From NCBI GenBank assembly GCA_036927565.1, contig JAYESD010000001.1, positions 286,079,560-286,143,559 on the forward strand: a DNA stretch of 64,000 nucleotides. The letters run 5' to 3'. Origin of the DNA: Tuctoria greenei (taxonomy: Eukaryota; Streptophyta; Magnoliopsida; Poales; Poaceae). The translations under genes were made by a program, and so were the position numbers. The first letter of the stretch is position 1. Every line of letters begins with the position of its first letter. Positions 1-10,831 of this stretch are shown piece after piece. Under the pieces are notes generated by a model, which saw only the letters and a list, made by a program, of their open reading frames with translations, ran no database searches and was not told where the DNA came from.

Positions 1-1410
1 GCTGTGAGTGCCAGTCACGGCCTTCTGCAGCCCTGGCGCACGTGTCAGTAATGGAAAAGAGCTCGGAGACGTCTTGCACGTTGTGCGTGTATAACTTCTC
101 GAGCATTTTCTTATCCCGCACACTCTGCCGGATTGCAACTATGACAGAAGCATTCGGGATGTTAGGTATGGACTTGCTTACTTGGGAGAACCATTGGATG
201 AATGATTGCAACGTCACACGGGACGGTGCCGCATGACATGGAGGTCGAGCTTGGTGTTGGGACGCGTGTAGGAGCTGCCAAAGTTTGCTGTGAACTGCTA
301 GCAGAGCTCTTCCCAAGAGGTTATGGACCCCTCGGGCAAGTTCATGAGGCACGACCGGGCCAAGCTGGTCAGGGCGACAGGGAAGTAGTTCGCCCGGATG
401 GACTCATCCGCCCCTGTAGCAAGGAGTGTTGTGGTGTGGATCTGCAGCAACTCGGCAGGGTTGACACTCTCGTCAAACTTCTCTAGCAAGTGTGTCCGAA
501 ACTTGCGCGGCCACACCGCCATGCAGCGAAGCGGAGCCAGGGCTGTGCACCCTCTGATGACTTTCGACAGAGAGGAGTATGGTGCAGGATACCCCGGGGG
601 TGTTTGCTACACATCGTACGGTGAATGTGGTGCAACCTATATGATGTACGACTGCTATGGTGCTTGCTGTGCCACGTACTGCTGTGGAGCATGCCGCTGC
701 AGAGCATGCTATTGCGGAACATGCTTTGCAGCGTACTGCTAGGGAGCTGTCTCTCGAATATACTCTGGAGGTGGAGGTGGCGCAGGGCTTATCTGCGGTG
801 TAACCTGCTGGCGGATGCATGAGGCTCAGGCCCTTGAGCGCTGTAGTCAGCCTTGAGGTTGTGTCGCCCCTCCCGTTGCCACTCTATGGTGACGCAACGG
901 TCTTCATTTGCTCGACAGTGATCGAGCTCGACCCTAGGGTCGACCGTGGGGATCCTACCAGTACCAGTGGACCTGGTGGAGCGGGAGTTGGCCATGTAGC
1001 GATTGATGGTAGGCGTGCGCAATAGCGATATGTGACGTCTCCCCTTGAGGGGAGAGTTAATGGCAGCAATGATGAGGTGGTTGATGCTGTTGACCCACTG
1101 CTGAGTTGCTCCCTTTGAAGCGTTGAAGGGCGGTGGGTGGTGGAGGAGAGCTCTGGCTGCCGCCAGAGCACTCTCTGGACTTGCAGCTGGTGACTCCAGG
1201 GGCGTCGATGGGGCTGGCATGTGCCAGGAAGTGCCGGCGTGGCCAGCTACAACCGTGTGGGGGTGTGACAGATCAGACCACGCTCTAGAGTGGGGTTTGG
1301 TCACGGCACCATCTGCCGTGTGTTGATGGCCTCTGGACCGTCCAAAGCCTTGATGTTCACCTTTGCGGTGAAGGCACAACTTCTTGAGAGAAAAGCCCCT
1401 CCCTGGAGCG
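1..1410 (-). pseudogene. Degenerate gag of TAT-E1
   Basis: Gag is the structural capsid/nucleocapsid protein of the element. The clearest stretch is 522-298 on the minus strand, with motifs such as LLEKFDESVNPAELLQI and ARSCLMNLPEGSITSWEELC, which match the retrotransposon gag capsid core also seen at 8572-8331 and 34581-34303. Downstream, 1-300 aligns with the C-terminal half of gag in TAT-E2 (7795-8110), including the region before the zinc knuckle. Stops and frame changes interrupt it. The N-terminal linker at 600-740 is full of short GCATGC-type repeats and unlike the other copies. It cannot encode a full gag. Confidence 0.75.
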
Positions 1411-1415
1411 CCAAA

Positions 1416-2513
1416 TGTCAAAGTGTTCTTGCGACACTTCCCCGGACCTACTTAGAGAGCAGCGCACAAAGGTTCTTTGATCGGCGGGGGCTTAGTCTCT
1501 AGTGAGGTTGCACATTTTAGGAACCTTGGTGAGACGGTGGTTTTACATGGTTTGGGCCGCTGGAGCGTAATACCATACTCCATGGTGAGGTTTTTATTGC
1601 TTGAGTTTCTAAGTGTGTATGTGTGGAGAGTCCAATTTTGCGACCCTTGTAAGGATGTCTGTCGGGTCCTTTTATCGTAAGGTCGGGCACCTTACAAGTC
1701 GGGTCCGAGGTCCGACAGGTGGCCCCAAGATGATCTTATCCTAAAGATCTAAGGCTTCTCGCATAAGCTTCCTCTGATCACGGCTTGAAGACCCGTCATC
1801 TTGCCGCGTCAAACGCCAGCGGCTATGCGTAGTCATTGATGATGGCAGGGAATGTCCCGTCCATCTGTCTAGTTGCCGTAAGCTATCCACCTAGCGGAGT
1901 GGGGTAGGCCTGCGGTGCCTTTACTGCGATACAATTGGACGTAGCGGTACCTGACAAGAGGCGTGTGCCACACTGTGTCTGTGGGGAAGGCGCGTGTCTT
2001 CAATGCTTGACTTGGACAAGGCGCACCTCCCATTAACTCATGCAACCTACATGTCAGGACAAGTTGGACAAGTTGTAGGACGCGTGGAAGCACGAAGCCC
2101 ACCTCCGCGAGGCAGGCCAAGCCCTACGCTGTGGGCCATGTGGCAGCCCTAGAGCCTAACTCCAAGGGAAGTCAGGGGTCCAGGCCTGCTGGACATGTGG
2201 GGGTTCTAGAGCCCGCCTCCGTGGGGGAGGCCAGCCCGAAGCTTCAGGCCACGTGGTGGCACCAGAGCCCACTCCTTTGGAGGAATGGGGTCCCGTCCCG
2301 CTGGACACGTGGCAGCCTGGGAGCTCGTCTCTTCGGGGGAGCCGGGTCACGCCTTGATGTCCACGTGGTAGTACCAGAGCCCTCCCCTGAGGAGAGACGG
2401 GGTCCGGGCCTGCTGGACACATGGCGCTATCGGACCCTGCCTCAGCGGGGAGGCAATGTTCTTAGGCATTTTTATCCGGTGCGTGGGGGTACTCAGTATC
2501 ATGTGTATCGACA
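1416..2513 (-). repeat. 5' LTR of TAT-E1
   Basis: The LTR starts in plus-strand text with TGTCAAAGTGTTCTTGCGAC and ends with GTATCGACA, so it has TG...CA termini inside a short inverted TGTCG/CGACA. It shares with the LTRs at 9049, 18855, 35255 and 50652 the block TTTACATGGTTTGGGCCGC followed by GAGCGTAATACC. The right half carries five or six GC-rich units of roughly 60 bp, each with a GGACACGTGGC core (about 2140-2440), a degenerate tandem array in the LTR. The sequence next to the left end, GGAGCGCCAAA, occupies the primer-binding position. Confidence 0.8.
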
Positions 2514-2928
2514 ACCCCCTTGTAGCGACCTCTCCATTTTTCAAACAAGAGACACAACTGTTGGTTGCGGCACAAGCTATGATGCTTCAATAGAAGAAAA
2601 GATGACTATTTTGCTATACATGTACGCTAATACAAATGGGATGGACAAATATTTTCAGTAAGTGTTTGTTAAACATCTAGACTAATTAGCATGTTTTGTT
2701 ATACATTTAAGCTAATCATTCTGTTTTTCCTTATTTAGTGAGTCCAACCAACAAAATTGGGAATCTAAGCATCAACCTACAAGCAAGCAAGTACAATCGA
2801 TGAATTTTGCAACTGAGCACAAGTAACGTTTCCTTCATCTTTGCTTTCCTCTTCTATATTTTCCTTTATGTTCATTATCAATTTTTCCAGTCAATAGGAT
2901 GCCGTCGAGCAGTAGATATAACACCCTC
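2514..2928. other. Unassigned flank with exon-like segment
   Basis: This 415-bp stretch lies between the end of the TAT-E1 LTR and the next LTR piece. On the plus strand an open stretch around 2580-2660 is followed by GTAAGTG at about 2659 and, 80 bases on, by a pyrimidine tract ending TTATTTAG, which looks like a GT-AG intron. I do not recognise the short peptide. It may be a fragment of an older transposon or gene into which TAT-E1 inserted. Confidence 0.3.
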
Positions 2929-4804
2929 TGTGACACCCGGTTCCGAAAATGAACCAAGTGAACGCATATGTGTGCCCAGGATGTTCAACACACATACACA
3001 AGTGCATTCACAAAAGGATATACAGAAAATTACCACAAGACAAGATTAATTAAGTACTTTTATTACACAATTCACATTATCCTTGAATACAAGCTCTAAT
3101 GAATATTAACGACAACTTCAACTAATGCAGCAGAAATCAACGAAATAAGCAACTAAGCAAAGGGTATAGCGCAGCTCCAATCAACACCATAGGCAAAGCT
3201 GACGGTAGACACGGTCTAGAAATCTGCATTATCGTCGTTAAACTCCCAATCCTGACCTGCAACTATTGGGGAGGGATTGCAATGGTGATTACATGTCGTA
3301 CTCAGCAAGTGTGGAAAGTATGACATGTAGCCAAATCAAATGACGAATGTAATAAAGGCTAAGTGCTGAAAAGTACATTAAAACATTTGAAAAGCAATAT
3401 TACATGTATGTGAAATAATCCCATCATAAATCATGTAATCATCATAACACCATTCCATAATTCCTTACCATCATCCATAATTCCTGATTTCTCATTACAA
3501 ATAATCATAATCAATATGAGAAATTGATCCATTATCCAGCCATAACCATATTACCAACCATAACCATTACCAAACCATAACCATTACCAAGTTCCCTCTA
3601 ATCATGGAAGTTGTCCAGGTGCTCATAACCGGGAGCACGGCTATCATGATAGTTTATTAGACTCTGCAGAGTTTGTACCACTTTACCCACGTGTTTGTGA
3701 TTTCATCATCCGTCGGCGACTAAAGAATCTACCTTACGCCAATTACACTTACTTTGGTGTATGGCCAAGCGATCACAAAATAGCCTTTACAAAGGGATTA
3801 CTAGCCTATTTAGACCCCACTAAGGTTTCACCAGTGGCGATGCCTCCAACTGAGCACATCTTCATCCAAGGGACCCCTCTTGAGCTATTCGGATCCCAGG
3901 GTAATCCCACCAATCATCAACAAACCCAATCCGACTACCCCTTCCTTGAGCATCCTTAATGGTCCAAATAGCACTGGCAAAGTCCTAACTAATCATCTAC
4001 ACCGCACCCATACATGGCCTCGTGGTGGCACTGTAGTCCTGGCTTATTCTTGCATGAGTCGGTCCTTAGATCTAAAGCAAGCAAACCACCATAACATCCA
4101 ACCCATCTGCATACCAGGCTTGCTTAGATCACGGGCTTGAGGTTGCTTATATAGAGGTGGAGGCTAGGGTTAGATGGATTTCAAGTTTTGATATGAGTAG
4201 AGGTCGGTTTAGAGTCCCACATGGGCTCTAAAAGAGTTAGGCACGACATCCCTAGGCCCACTTAACGTAAAACCCAAGAAACAAGTCGTGAAACCAAAGA
4301 TCAATTCAGAGTCACGATTTATCGGACAAGTCCGAAAAGGACCGGACTTGTCCGAAGTTGTCCAGAGAAAAATCGGACAAGTCCAGACTGGACATCGGAC
4401 AAGTCCGAACTTATCCAGAGGGGAAAAACAGACAAGTCTGGCCTAAAATCAGACAAGTCCAACTTTAGTCAGACAGGAAAACGAACTAGTCCGGACAAGT
4501 CCAGGGACTTAGCGAATTTTCCAAGGGAATTGGAACACTGGACTAGTCCGCACAAGATCGGACAAGTCCGAAAGTGTCCAGAGGCAAAAACAGACTAGTC
4601 CGCAGAAAAACAGACAAGTCCGATCGAGGTCAGAGAGAAATTGGACTAGTCCGCTCCAAAATTGGACTAGTCCGCACTTCCCAAAATTCTTAAGTGCGGT
4701 TTTGTTTCTAATTCATTTTAAACTTGTTCCTTTTTATGTTGGTTAATGTTAAACATATTGAATGATGAATGCAGGGCATGATGCATGAAAATGAGGGTGT
4801 TACA
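2929..4804 (-). repeat. TEK-family LTR, internally deleted (piece f1)
   Basis: It begins TGTGACACCCGGTTCCG and ends GAGGGTGTTACA, the same ends as the full 2.8-kb TEK1 LTR at 13036-15865 and in the same orientation. It is only about 1.9 kb. The match to TEK1 breaks at about 4133 and resumes near the TATA region (TTATATAGAGG, about 4150), so roughly 0.9 kb of the middle is missing. The stretch 4320-4680 holds the GGACAAGTCC / GGACTAGTCC motif array typical of this family's U3. It could be a solo LTR or one end of a lost element. Confidence 0.8.
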
Positions 4805-6319
4805 CCCTCATTTTGACTCATCATGCCATGCATTCATTCCCATACATGTTTAACATAATGCAACAAAAAAAGGAACAACATTAAAATGAATTAGAGGCAA
4901 AAGAACAATTAAAATCAGCCTTGGGTACGGACGTGTTCGGTCCCCGCCTCGGACTAGTTCGGCATACTCGTTTGTTCTGGCTTGATTCAGTTTCCTTTAG
5001 GGCAACGGACTTGTCCGCTACTTGGTACGGACTAGGAAGATTTTGCTACTCATTTCGTCCGGACTTGTCTGTTAGTTTTTACGGACTAGTCCGATGTTGA
5101 AACTTTAAAGTCCCAAACTTGTCCCGATAATTGCATTTTAGTCTAAAATGTTTTTTTGAGTTGTATAGAGTACTTGTCCGCTTAACAACAGAGCCAAAAA
5201 CGGACTTGCCCCGACTTCATATGGACTAGTCCGATTTCTAGGGTTTTGACTCGGATTTCTATTTTCCTGCATGACGAGTTATTAGGTGATTGACATATTT
5301 GGGCCCTAGAATGTCGTGCCCCACCTTCAAGGAGCCCAAGTGGGACCCCTCTAAGTCACCTACATGCCCCCGTCGACTCCTACTAGGATTTCACCCTAAC
5401 CCCACCACTCCTCCCCTATATAAACAACCCAAAGCCCTCCTCTCACCCCTGCCCACGTGAGAAAACCTCGCTGCCCTGTCGCGTCAATGTGAGCCGCCGT
5501 TCTTGAGAGAGGAAGCTCTCGTCGTAAGGAAGGGAGGAGAAGGAAGAGAAGGAGGAGGAAGAAGAAGAAGGAAAATGAAGGATCAAGCAAGATCGTCACC
5601 ATCATTGTGTTCTTCTTCTTCAACTCTTCGACATGAACGTTTTTCTTCTACGTCTTGCCGCCGATTCGTCGTCAACGGATCTAGATGTCAAGTTTCATGC
5701 ATTACACCCAATCTTTGACCGTTGGACCATTGCATTCACAATAACTAACCTAGATTCAACTTTTCACGTCAATTTTGACCCCACACTTGATTCAAACCAT
5801 GCCCTAGTTGGGAAGTTCGCAAAACCCTGGAGCACAGCGGACATGTCCAGCCCAGTTGCGGACTAGTACGATTTTTTAATTCCTGGAATTCTTGAAACTT
5901 CCCAATTTTCCTAGAAATGACTCAAAACTTACTCGAACATGTAAAACTTAATTGTAACCAGTTAGTAAAAAATAGTAGTAACCTAATAACATATACTACA
6001 TCATAATTGCATTATTCATGCATATCATGGCATATTGTGTAATATATGAGCATTTGTTGATTGTAATGCTTGTTTCGCATATTTGCCGCATGTAATATAA
6101 GGAAACGCTCTAGAAGGTGCTTACGAGGACCTTCAACACCTGAACTTTGAAGCTCTCGATCCAAACCAGCCATCAGAGCATGGCAAGTGCCCTTGAACAT
6201 TTGATCCTATTTTTGAAATTTTTAATTTTGAACTTGCATTCTTGTGTCAAATTGATGGGAAAACCCATGGTAGGTGTTTACTAGACTTGTATGCCCATCC
6301 TTGTTGCTCGGGATGTAAT
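4798..6319 (+). repeat. TEK-family LTR, 3'-truncated (piece f2)
   Basis: It opens TGTTACACCCTCATTTTGAC in the plus orientation and shares its first seven bases with the end of piece f1, so the two LTRs lie head to head. It continues through a CGGACTTGTCCG-rich U3, a TATA box (CCCTATATAAACAACCC, about 5415-5431) and an R/U5 part with the conserved GGCAAGTGCCCTTGAACAT. It stops at about 6319, where an oppositely oriented LTR begins. The last several hundred bases of a normal LTR are missing. Confidence 0.75.
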
Positions 6320-7125
6320 TGTGACACTCGGTTCCGAAAATGAACCAAGTGAACACATATGTGTGCCCAGGACGTTCAACACACATACATGAGTGCATTC
6401 ACAAAAGGATATACAGAAAATTACCACAGAACAAGATTAATTAAGCACTTTTATTACAGAATTTATGATATCCTCGAATACAAGCTCTAATGAATATTAA
6501 TGACAAGTTTGAACTAATGAAGTAGAAATAAACTAATTAAGCAACTAAGCAAACTAAGCAAAAGGGATATAGCGCAACTCCAATCAACACCACAGGAAAA
6601 GCTGACGGTAGACAAGGCCTAGAACTCCGCATTATCATCGTTTTACTCCCAATCTTGATCCGCAACTGTTGGTGGGGGAACTGCAAGGGTGAGTACATGT
6701 CGTACTTAGCAAGTGTGGAAAGTATGACATGTAGCTGATTCAAATGACGAATACAATAAAGGCTAAGTGCTAAAAAATACATTAAACATTTGAAAAGCAA
6801 TATATTATATGTATGTAAAGTAAACCCATCATAAACCATAATTAATAACATAGTACCAGTCCATATTCCATATCCACCATCCATTATACCAAATTTTACC
6901 ATTACCATTAATCATATCCAATACCATAAACCATAATACCATCCCATAACCAGTACCAAACCATAACTGAACCAAAAACCCCTCTAATCATGTAGGTCAT
7001 CCAGGTGCTCATAACCGGGAGCACGGCTATCATGATAGTTTTGAAGACACTCTGCAGAGTTGGTACCACTTTACCCACGTGTTTGTGATTTCATCACCTT
7101 GTAGTGACTAGAACTTCTATTATGT
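6320..7125 (-). repeat. TEK-family LTR fragment (piece f3)
   Basis: It starts TGTGACACTCGGTTCCG and aligns with the first 800 or so bases of TEK1 LTR text from 13036, including the GTACATGTCGTACT block and the CCATAA-rich stretch. It breaks off around 7125, inside the sequence after GTGATTTCATCACC, where TAT-E2 gag begins. It is therefore only the U5-side part of an LTR in minus orientation. Confidence 0.7.
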
Positions 7126-9030
7126 CGTCTCACACTTGTAGTATGAGAAACCATCAAAGGAAACTGATCAGCTCTGGTCATGTTCTTCGGGCAATCTGAA
7201 GCATTGAAGGTGACAGGAGTGTCCATCCACTTCCGATGAGGTTCTACCTTGGCGGTGGGAGCTGCGATAGCCATCTTCCAACGCATAGTTTTGAGGATGC
7301 CCCGAGAGGTAATATCCCAGGACCCTCCATATATCATATGGAGAGTCTTCAAATGCTTGTTGTCGGAGACATCAGAATCATCGTGGACGGTGTTGTAGAC
7401 GACCTTCATTGCCTTCTTGGCGTCCTAAAAGCCAAGCTCCTGATCAGACAGAGCTTTGTCGCCTTTCTGCTTCCCTTCCTGTTGGTAGAAAGGGGTCTCT
7501 TCTTGGCACTTGTTGCTGCGTTCAACAAGCCGCTTGACCTCGCGACAATATTCAAGATTGTGGGTGTTCGTTTTATGGATCGGACACCACATCTTCTTGC
7601 CATCGCTGTCCTCAGACGATGGTCGTAGTCTTTTTTCGGGGCATGGCTCCCGGCCACCAGGACTGCAACATCAGCAGCAATTGGCACGCCGGCCAACGAC
7701 TTCTTCTTGCCATTGGACTTCTTCTTTTTTCCACTACTGAGGCACTAGCTTCAGCCTTGGAGGAGGGTTTACCAGCCTTCGCGGCTAGCTTGGAGTGCAT
7801 CTCACGGCCCTCTGCAGCTCTGGTGCATTTGTCTGCCAAGTTGAAGAGTTCTGTGACACTGCTGCCATCTTTAGTTGTCAGCTTCTCTAGCATCTTCTTA
7901 TCTCGAACCCCCTATCAGAATGCAACGACGACAGAAGCATTTGAGATTGAAGGAATGGTGTTCCGTACCTGAGACAACCACTGGATAAACGATCGCAGCG
8001 ACTCTCCCGGGTTCTGTTGCACGATGAACAGGTCTTGCTCTGTGCCAGGTCGGGTGTAGGAGCTCCCGAAGTTGGTAGTGAGCTGACAACAAAGTTCCCA
8101 CAACTATAGATGGAGTAAGAAGGGAGACTCATGAACCAGGACCTTGCTGTCCTGATTAGAGCCACGAGGAAGTAGTTGGCCATCACAGATCAGGTGTAGG
8201 AGCTCCCAAAGTTGGAAGTGAGATGGCGACAAAGTTCCCCAAACTATAGATGGAGTAAGGAGGAAGAATCATGAACCAAGACCTTGATGTCCCGATTAGA
8301 GCTACAAGGAAGTAGTTGGCCATCACGACCTCATTGTCGCCTGCCGCGAGGACGGCGGTGGACTAGATTTGAAGAAATTTGCTGGGGTTGACTGTCCCGT
8401 CGTACATCTCCGGTAGATGATGCCGGAACTTGGGTGGCCATTCGACCATGTGAAGATGCATGGCTAGGGCTGAACAACCACCCCCAATCCAAGTGGAGAA
8501 GGGTTTTCCTGAGTAGCTCACCTCTCGCGAGCATGTTCGATGTGGACACGGCCATCCTTCCTTTTGTAACATTCGATCGAGTTCCGACTAGAGGTCCTGA
8601 GTAGGAAGCCTTGATACCGTGTGGGTACGGAGAGCTCCAGAGGGCAGTGATGCCACGTGCTGGGACGGCGCACGTCTCCTGTGCTGCGACGTCTAAAGAC
8701 CAAGTCTACCAGAAAAGATCCTGTGATGAGAAGGTGCCTGCCCTGCATGGGGCAGACCTTGGACGCTGAGGGCATTAGCTGCAGCTGCAACTAGATGCTC
8801 AAGATCAGCGCGCTATCGCTCCATGGCGGCCGGAGGAGCTCTGGGCGCTGTAGGACGCTGAAGCGGAGTTCATGCTGTGTTCAGCATGTTCTATGGGTTG
8901 TTAGTCGATGCAGTGACCGATGCAAATACACCATATTGCTGAGATGGTGGAGGTGGTGGTGTAACAACACCTGCGGGAACAACAACATTGGCTGGCTGTT
9001 GCACGTTGGAGGGATTTCCTCTAGCGCGCC
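7126..9030 (-). pseudogene. gag of TAT-E2, broken
   Basis: From 5' to 3' on the minus strand: an N-terminal proline/asparagine-rich linker (about 9000-8650); the capsid core (8572-8331, with WPPKFRHHLPEMYDGTVNPS); a C-terminal part with a CPIHKTNTHNLEYC-type zinc knuckle near 7590-7540; and a final block (SDVSDNKHLKTLHMIYGGSW) that precedes protease in TAT1. It breaks off at HRKWMDTPVTFNASDCPKNM... and never reaches the protease. A perfect-length 140-bp tandem duplication (8047-8326) and several frame changes disrupt it. It was recognised by comparison with the gag at 33720-35217. Confidence 0.75.
8047..8326. repeat. 140-bp tandem duplication inside TAT-E2 gag
   Basis: Bases 8047-8186 and 8187-8326 are two adjacent copies of the same gag segment, each running from AGRTCRGGTGTAGGAGCTC to GTAGTTGGCCATCAC. 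They differ at about a dozen positions. TAT-E1 and TAT1 have a single copy. 140 is not a multiple of three, so the duplication shifts the frame. Confidence 0.85.
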
Positions 9031-9048
9031 CCTTCCCGGCGCACCAAA

Positions 9049-9886
9049 TGTCAAAGTGTAGCAACGACACTTCCCCCGATACTAATAAATCGTAGTCCGC
9101 GGAGGTTCGTATACAGATGGGGTGCATAAAATAACAAACAAGATGATGACATGGGAGTTTTTACGTGGTTTGGGCCGCCTGAGCGTAATACCCTACTCCA
9201 CGAGGTGGTTGTTGATTGTATGAGTGTGTAAGCGTGGCGAGTGTCTGGGATTGCTTGTCCCCCTCCTACTGTGTGGCACAACCCTTTTATATTCTAAGGA
9301 ATGTCTGTTACAGTGCATGCCTGGCCCGACAGGTGGCCCCGGCTATAATAATCACCCTATACATGATCTACTGGTATTATGAGTGATTAACAGTGTGATA
9401 ACGTGCCTTAATGGCAACATTACCGGTATTTAAAGTCCTCTGATCGTGTGTCATTAATACTGAATTAATGATGCTTTAACCAAGTCTTGTAATGGTTGTT
9501 TGATAGCCTCTTGAATGTCCGCGCCGTTGGAGATTCTCTGGTCTTCCTGTTGCTGACTTAGGTCCAGAGGTTTAACACGTGGCAGCTTTGGAGCTTCCCT
9601 CTATGGGGAGGCAGGTCCGGAGCAACTTGACACATGGCGGCACCGGAGCTTCCCTCTACTGGGGCTTAGGTCCGGGGCTACTGGACACGTGGCGACACCG
9701 GAGCTTTCGTGTGAAGGGACGTAGGTCTGGCCCCGCAGGACACGTGGTAGCACCGGATCTACCCAAATGAGGGAGGCAGGCCCAGTGCTGCGGGATGCGT
9801 ATTGCCTTCGGAAGTCTTCAACTTAGACATAGGAACTTGGTTTTGTGTGTGGTACCAGGGTGTACCAGGTACACATGGTACTAACA
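9049..9886 (-). repeat. 5' LTR of TAT-E2
   Basis: It begins TGTCAAAGTGTAGCAACGAC directly after GGCGCACCAAA (primer-binding position) and ends ATGGTACTAACA, which aligns with the GGGTATCGACA-type end of the other copies. It contains the shared TTTACGTGGTTTGGGCCGCC block and several CACGTGGC-containing units near 9570-9760. Length is 838 bp, close to the 870-906 bp of the TAT1 LTRs. Confidence 0.8.
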
Positions 9887-10572
9887 ATAGCCGTGCTCCT
9901 GGTTACGAGCGACCTGGACCCTCACATGATTAGAATTAAGTACTAGAGTATTGAATAATAGTTGGAATTGGAATTGGAATTGAAATTGAGAATGGGATAT
10001 CGGTTTGGTTATGATGAGTCGTATATGGATGGTTATGAATAATAATGGATGATTATGGTTAATTATGTCGAATTGATGGTATTGGACATGATAATGATGG
10101 TATTTGTGTTATTGTGAGATTTGACCTCACATAGTTATCATAAGTCGCATCTTCTTGTTTTTATGAATGAAATGTACTTTTCTGCAGTAAACCATTATTG
10201 TCCACCTTGTTTAAGATACGTGTCATATTTTGCCATACTTTCTGAGTATGACATGTGCTCACTCTTGCTATTTCCACCTTAATTCAGTAACAGGTGATAA
10301 TTTGGAGTACCTGAAGGATTATGAGGAGTACTAGGCGTACATGTTACCGTCAAATGCATGTGGAGATGGAGTCTACTAGTGCTTAAATTTTCCATTGCAA
10401 TGTTATTAGAGATTGTATTTTAGACTATTTGGATATTATAATAAGGTACTATTTATTATTCGAAACATGGTTATTATTTGAATATCGTTTGTGGTACACT
10501 CTTATATGTGTGAGAACATCCTGGGCGCTCATATGCATCACACTTGGTTCATTCTCGGAACCGAGTGTCACA
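9887..10572 (+). repeat. TEK-related LTR fragment, U5 side (piece f4)
   Basis: It reads in the plus orientation from TAGCCGTGCTCCTGGTTACG to TCGGAACCGAGTGTCACA and aligns loosely with the last 700 bp of the TEK2 5' LTR (22180-22885): the CTGAGTATGACATGTGCTCA block, the GTGAGAACATCCTGGGC block and the terminal GAACCG...TCACA. It is clearly more diverged than the other TEK copies. No tRNA-Met primer site follows its end. Confidence 0.7.
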
Positions 10573-10580
10573 ACAGACGC

Positions 10581-10606
10581 GGGGGGGGGGGGGGGGGGGG
10601 GGGGGG
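10581..10606. repeat. Poly-G tract, 26 G
   Basis: An uninterrupted run of 26 guanines follows GACGC, just right of the TEK LTR piece f4 and left of the first CAC1 sequence. It marks the junction between the two. The length may be unreliable because such runs are hard to sequence. Confidence 0.9.
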
Positions 10607-10831
10607 ACATGGGGGTTTTTAGCCTCAATAGCAAAACGTCTTCCAGGGCAGTCAGTCTAGTTGGAGTAGGCGGGCTCAATTGTTGAGCTATCTACCGGAG
10701 CCGTCACACGAACCTATGACCCTATAGCGGTCAGGACAAGTAAATAACATTTTATCAATCTTAGATTACATAAATTCTTAAATTGCTTCAGTAATTCATT
10801 CATCTATATTAGTAATCTTTTAAATTGTCAG

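Larger units (their letters stand above)
1..2513 (-). mobile_element. TAT-E1: 5' end of a Tat-lineage gypsy element, continues past the left edge
   Basis: The element reads on the minus strand: its 5' LTR is on the right (1416-2513), with a gag relic leftwards from about 1410 to base 1. Protease, polymerase and the 3' LTR would lie outside the window. The gag and the LTR start (TGTCAAAGTGT) match TAT-E2 at 7126-9886. They also resemble TAT1 at 33720-36124, which carries recognisable Tat-lineage pol. No target duplication can be checked because one end is missing. Lineage assignment is by similarity to TAT1. Confidence 0.8.
7126..9886 (-). mobile_element. TAT-E2: truncated Tat-lineage gypsy (5' LTR and gag only)
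   Basis: It reads on the minus strand with its 5' LTR at 9049-9886 and gag from about 9030 down to 7126. It ends abruptly in gag against a TEK LTR piece. No polymerase is present. It shares gag and LTR blocks with TAT-E1 and TAT1 but has a less decayed gag 3' half than TAT1, keeping the zinc-knuckle-like segment that TAT1 has lost. The right end abuts another TEK LTR fragment at 9887, so this copy seems to sit inside TEK-derived sequence. Confidence 0.75.

Noticed and set aside
4320..4680. GGACTAGTCC array considered as a satellite or CRISPR-like array
   Set aside because: Spacing and spacers vary, and the array occurs at the same place in every TEK LTR copy, so it is an LTR feature.
10429..10686. 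Open frame with a poly-Gly run spanning the G tract
   Set aside because: It is created by the 26-G run across a junction between an LTR fragment and CAC1. There is no domain and no start context.
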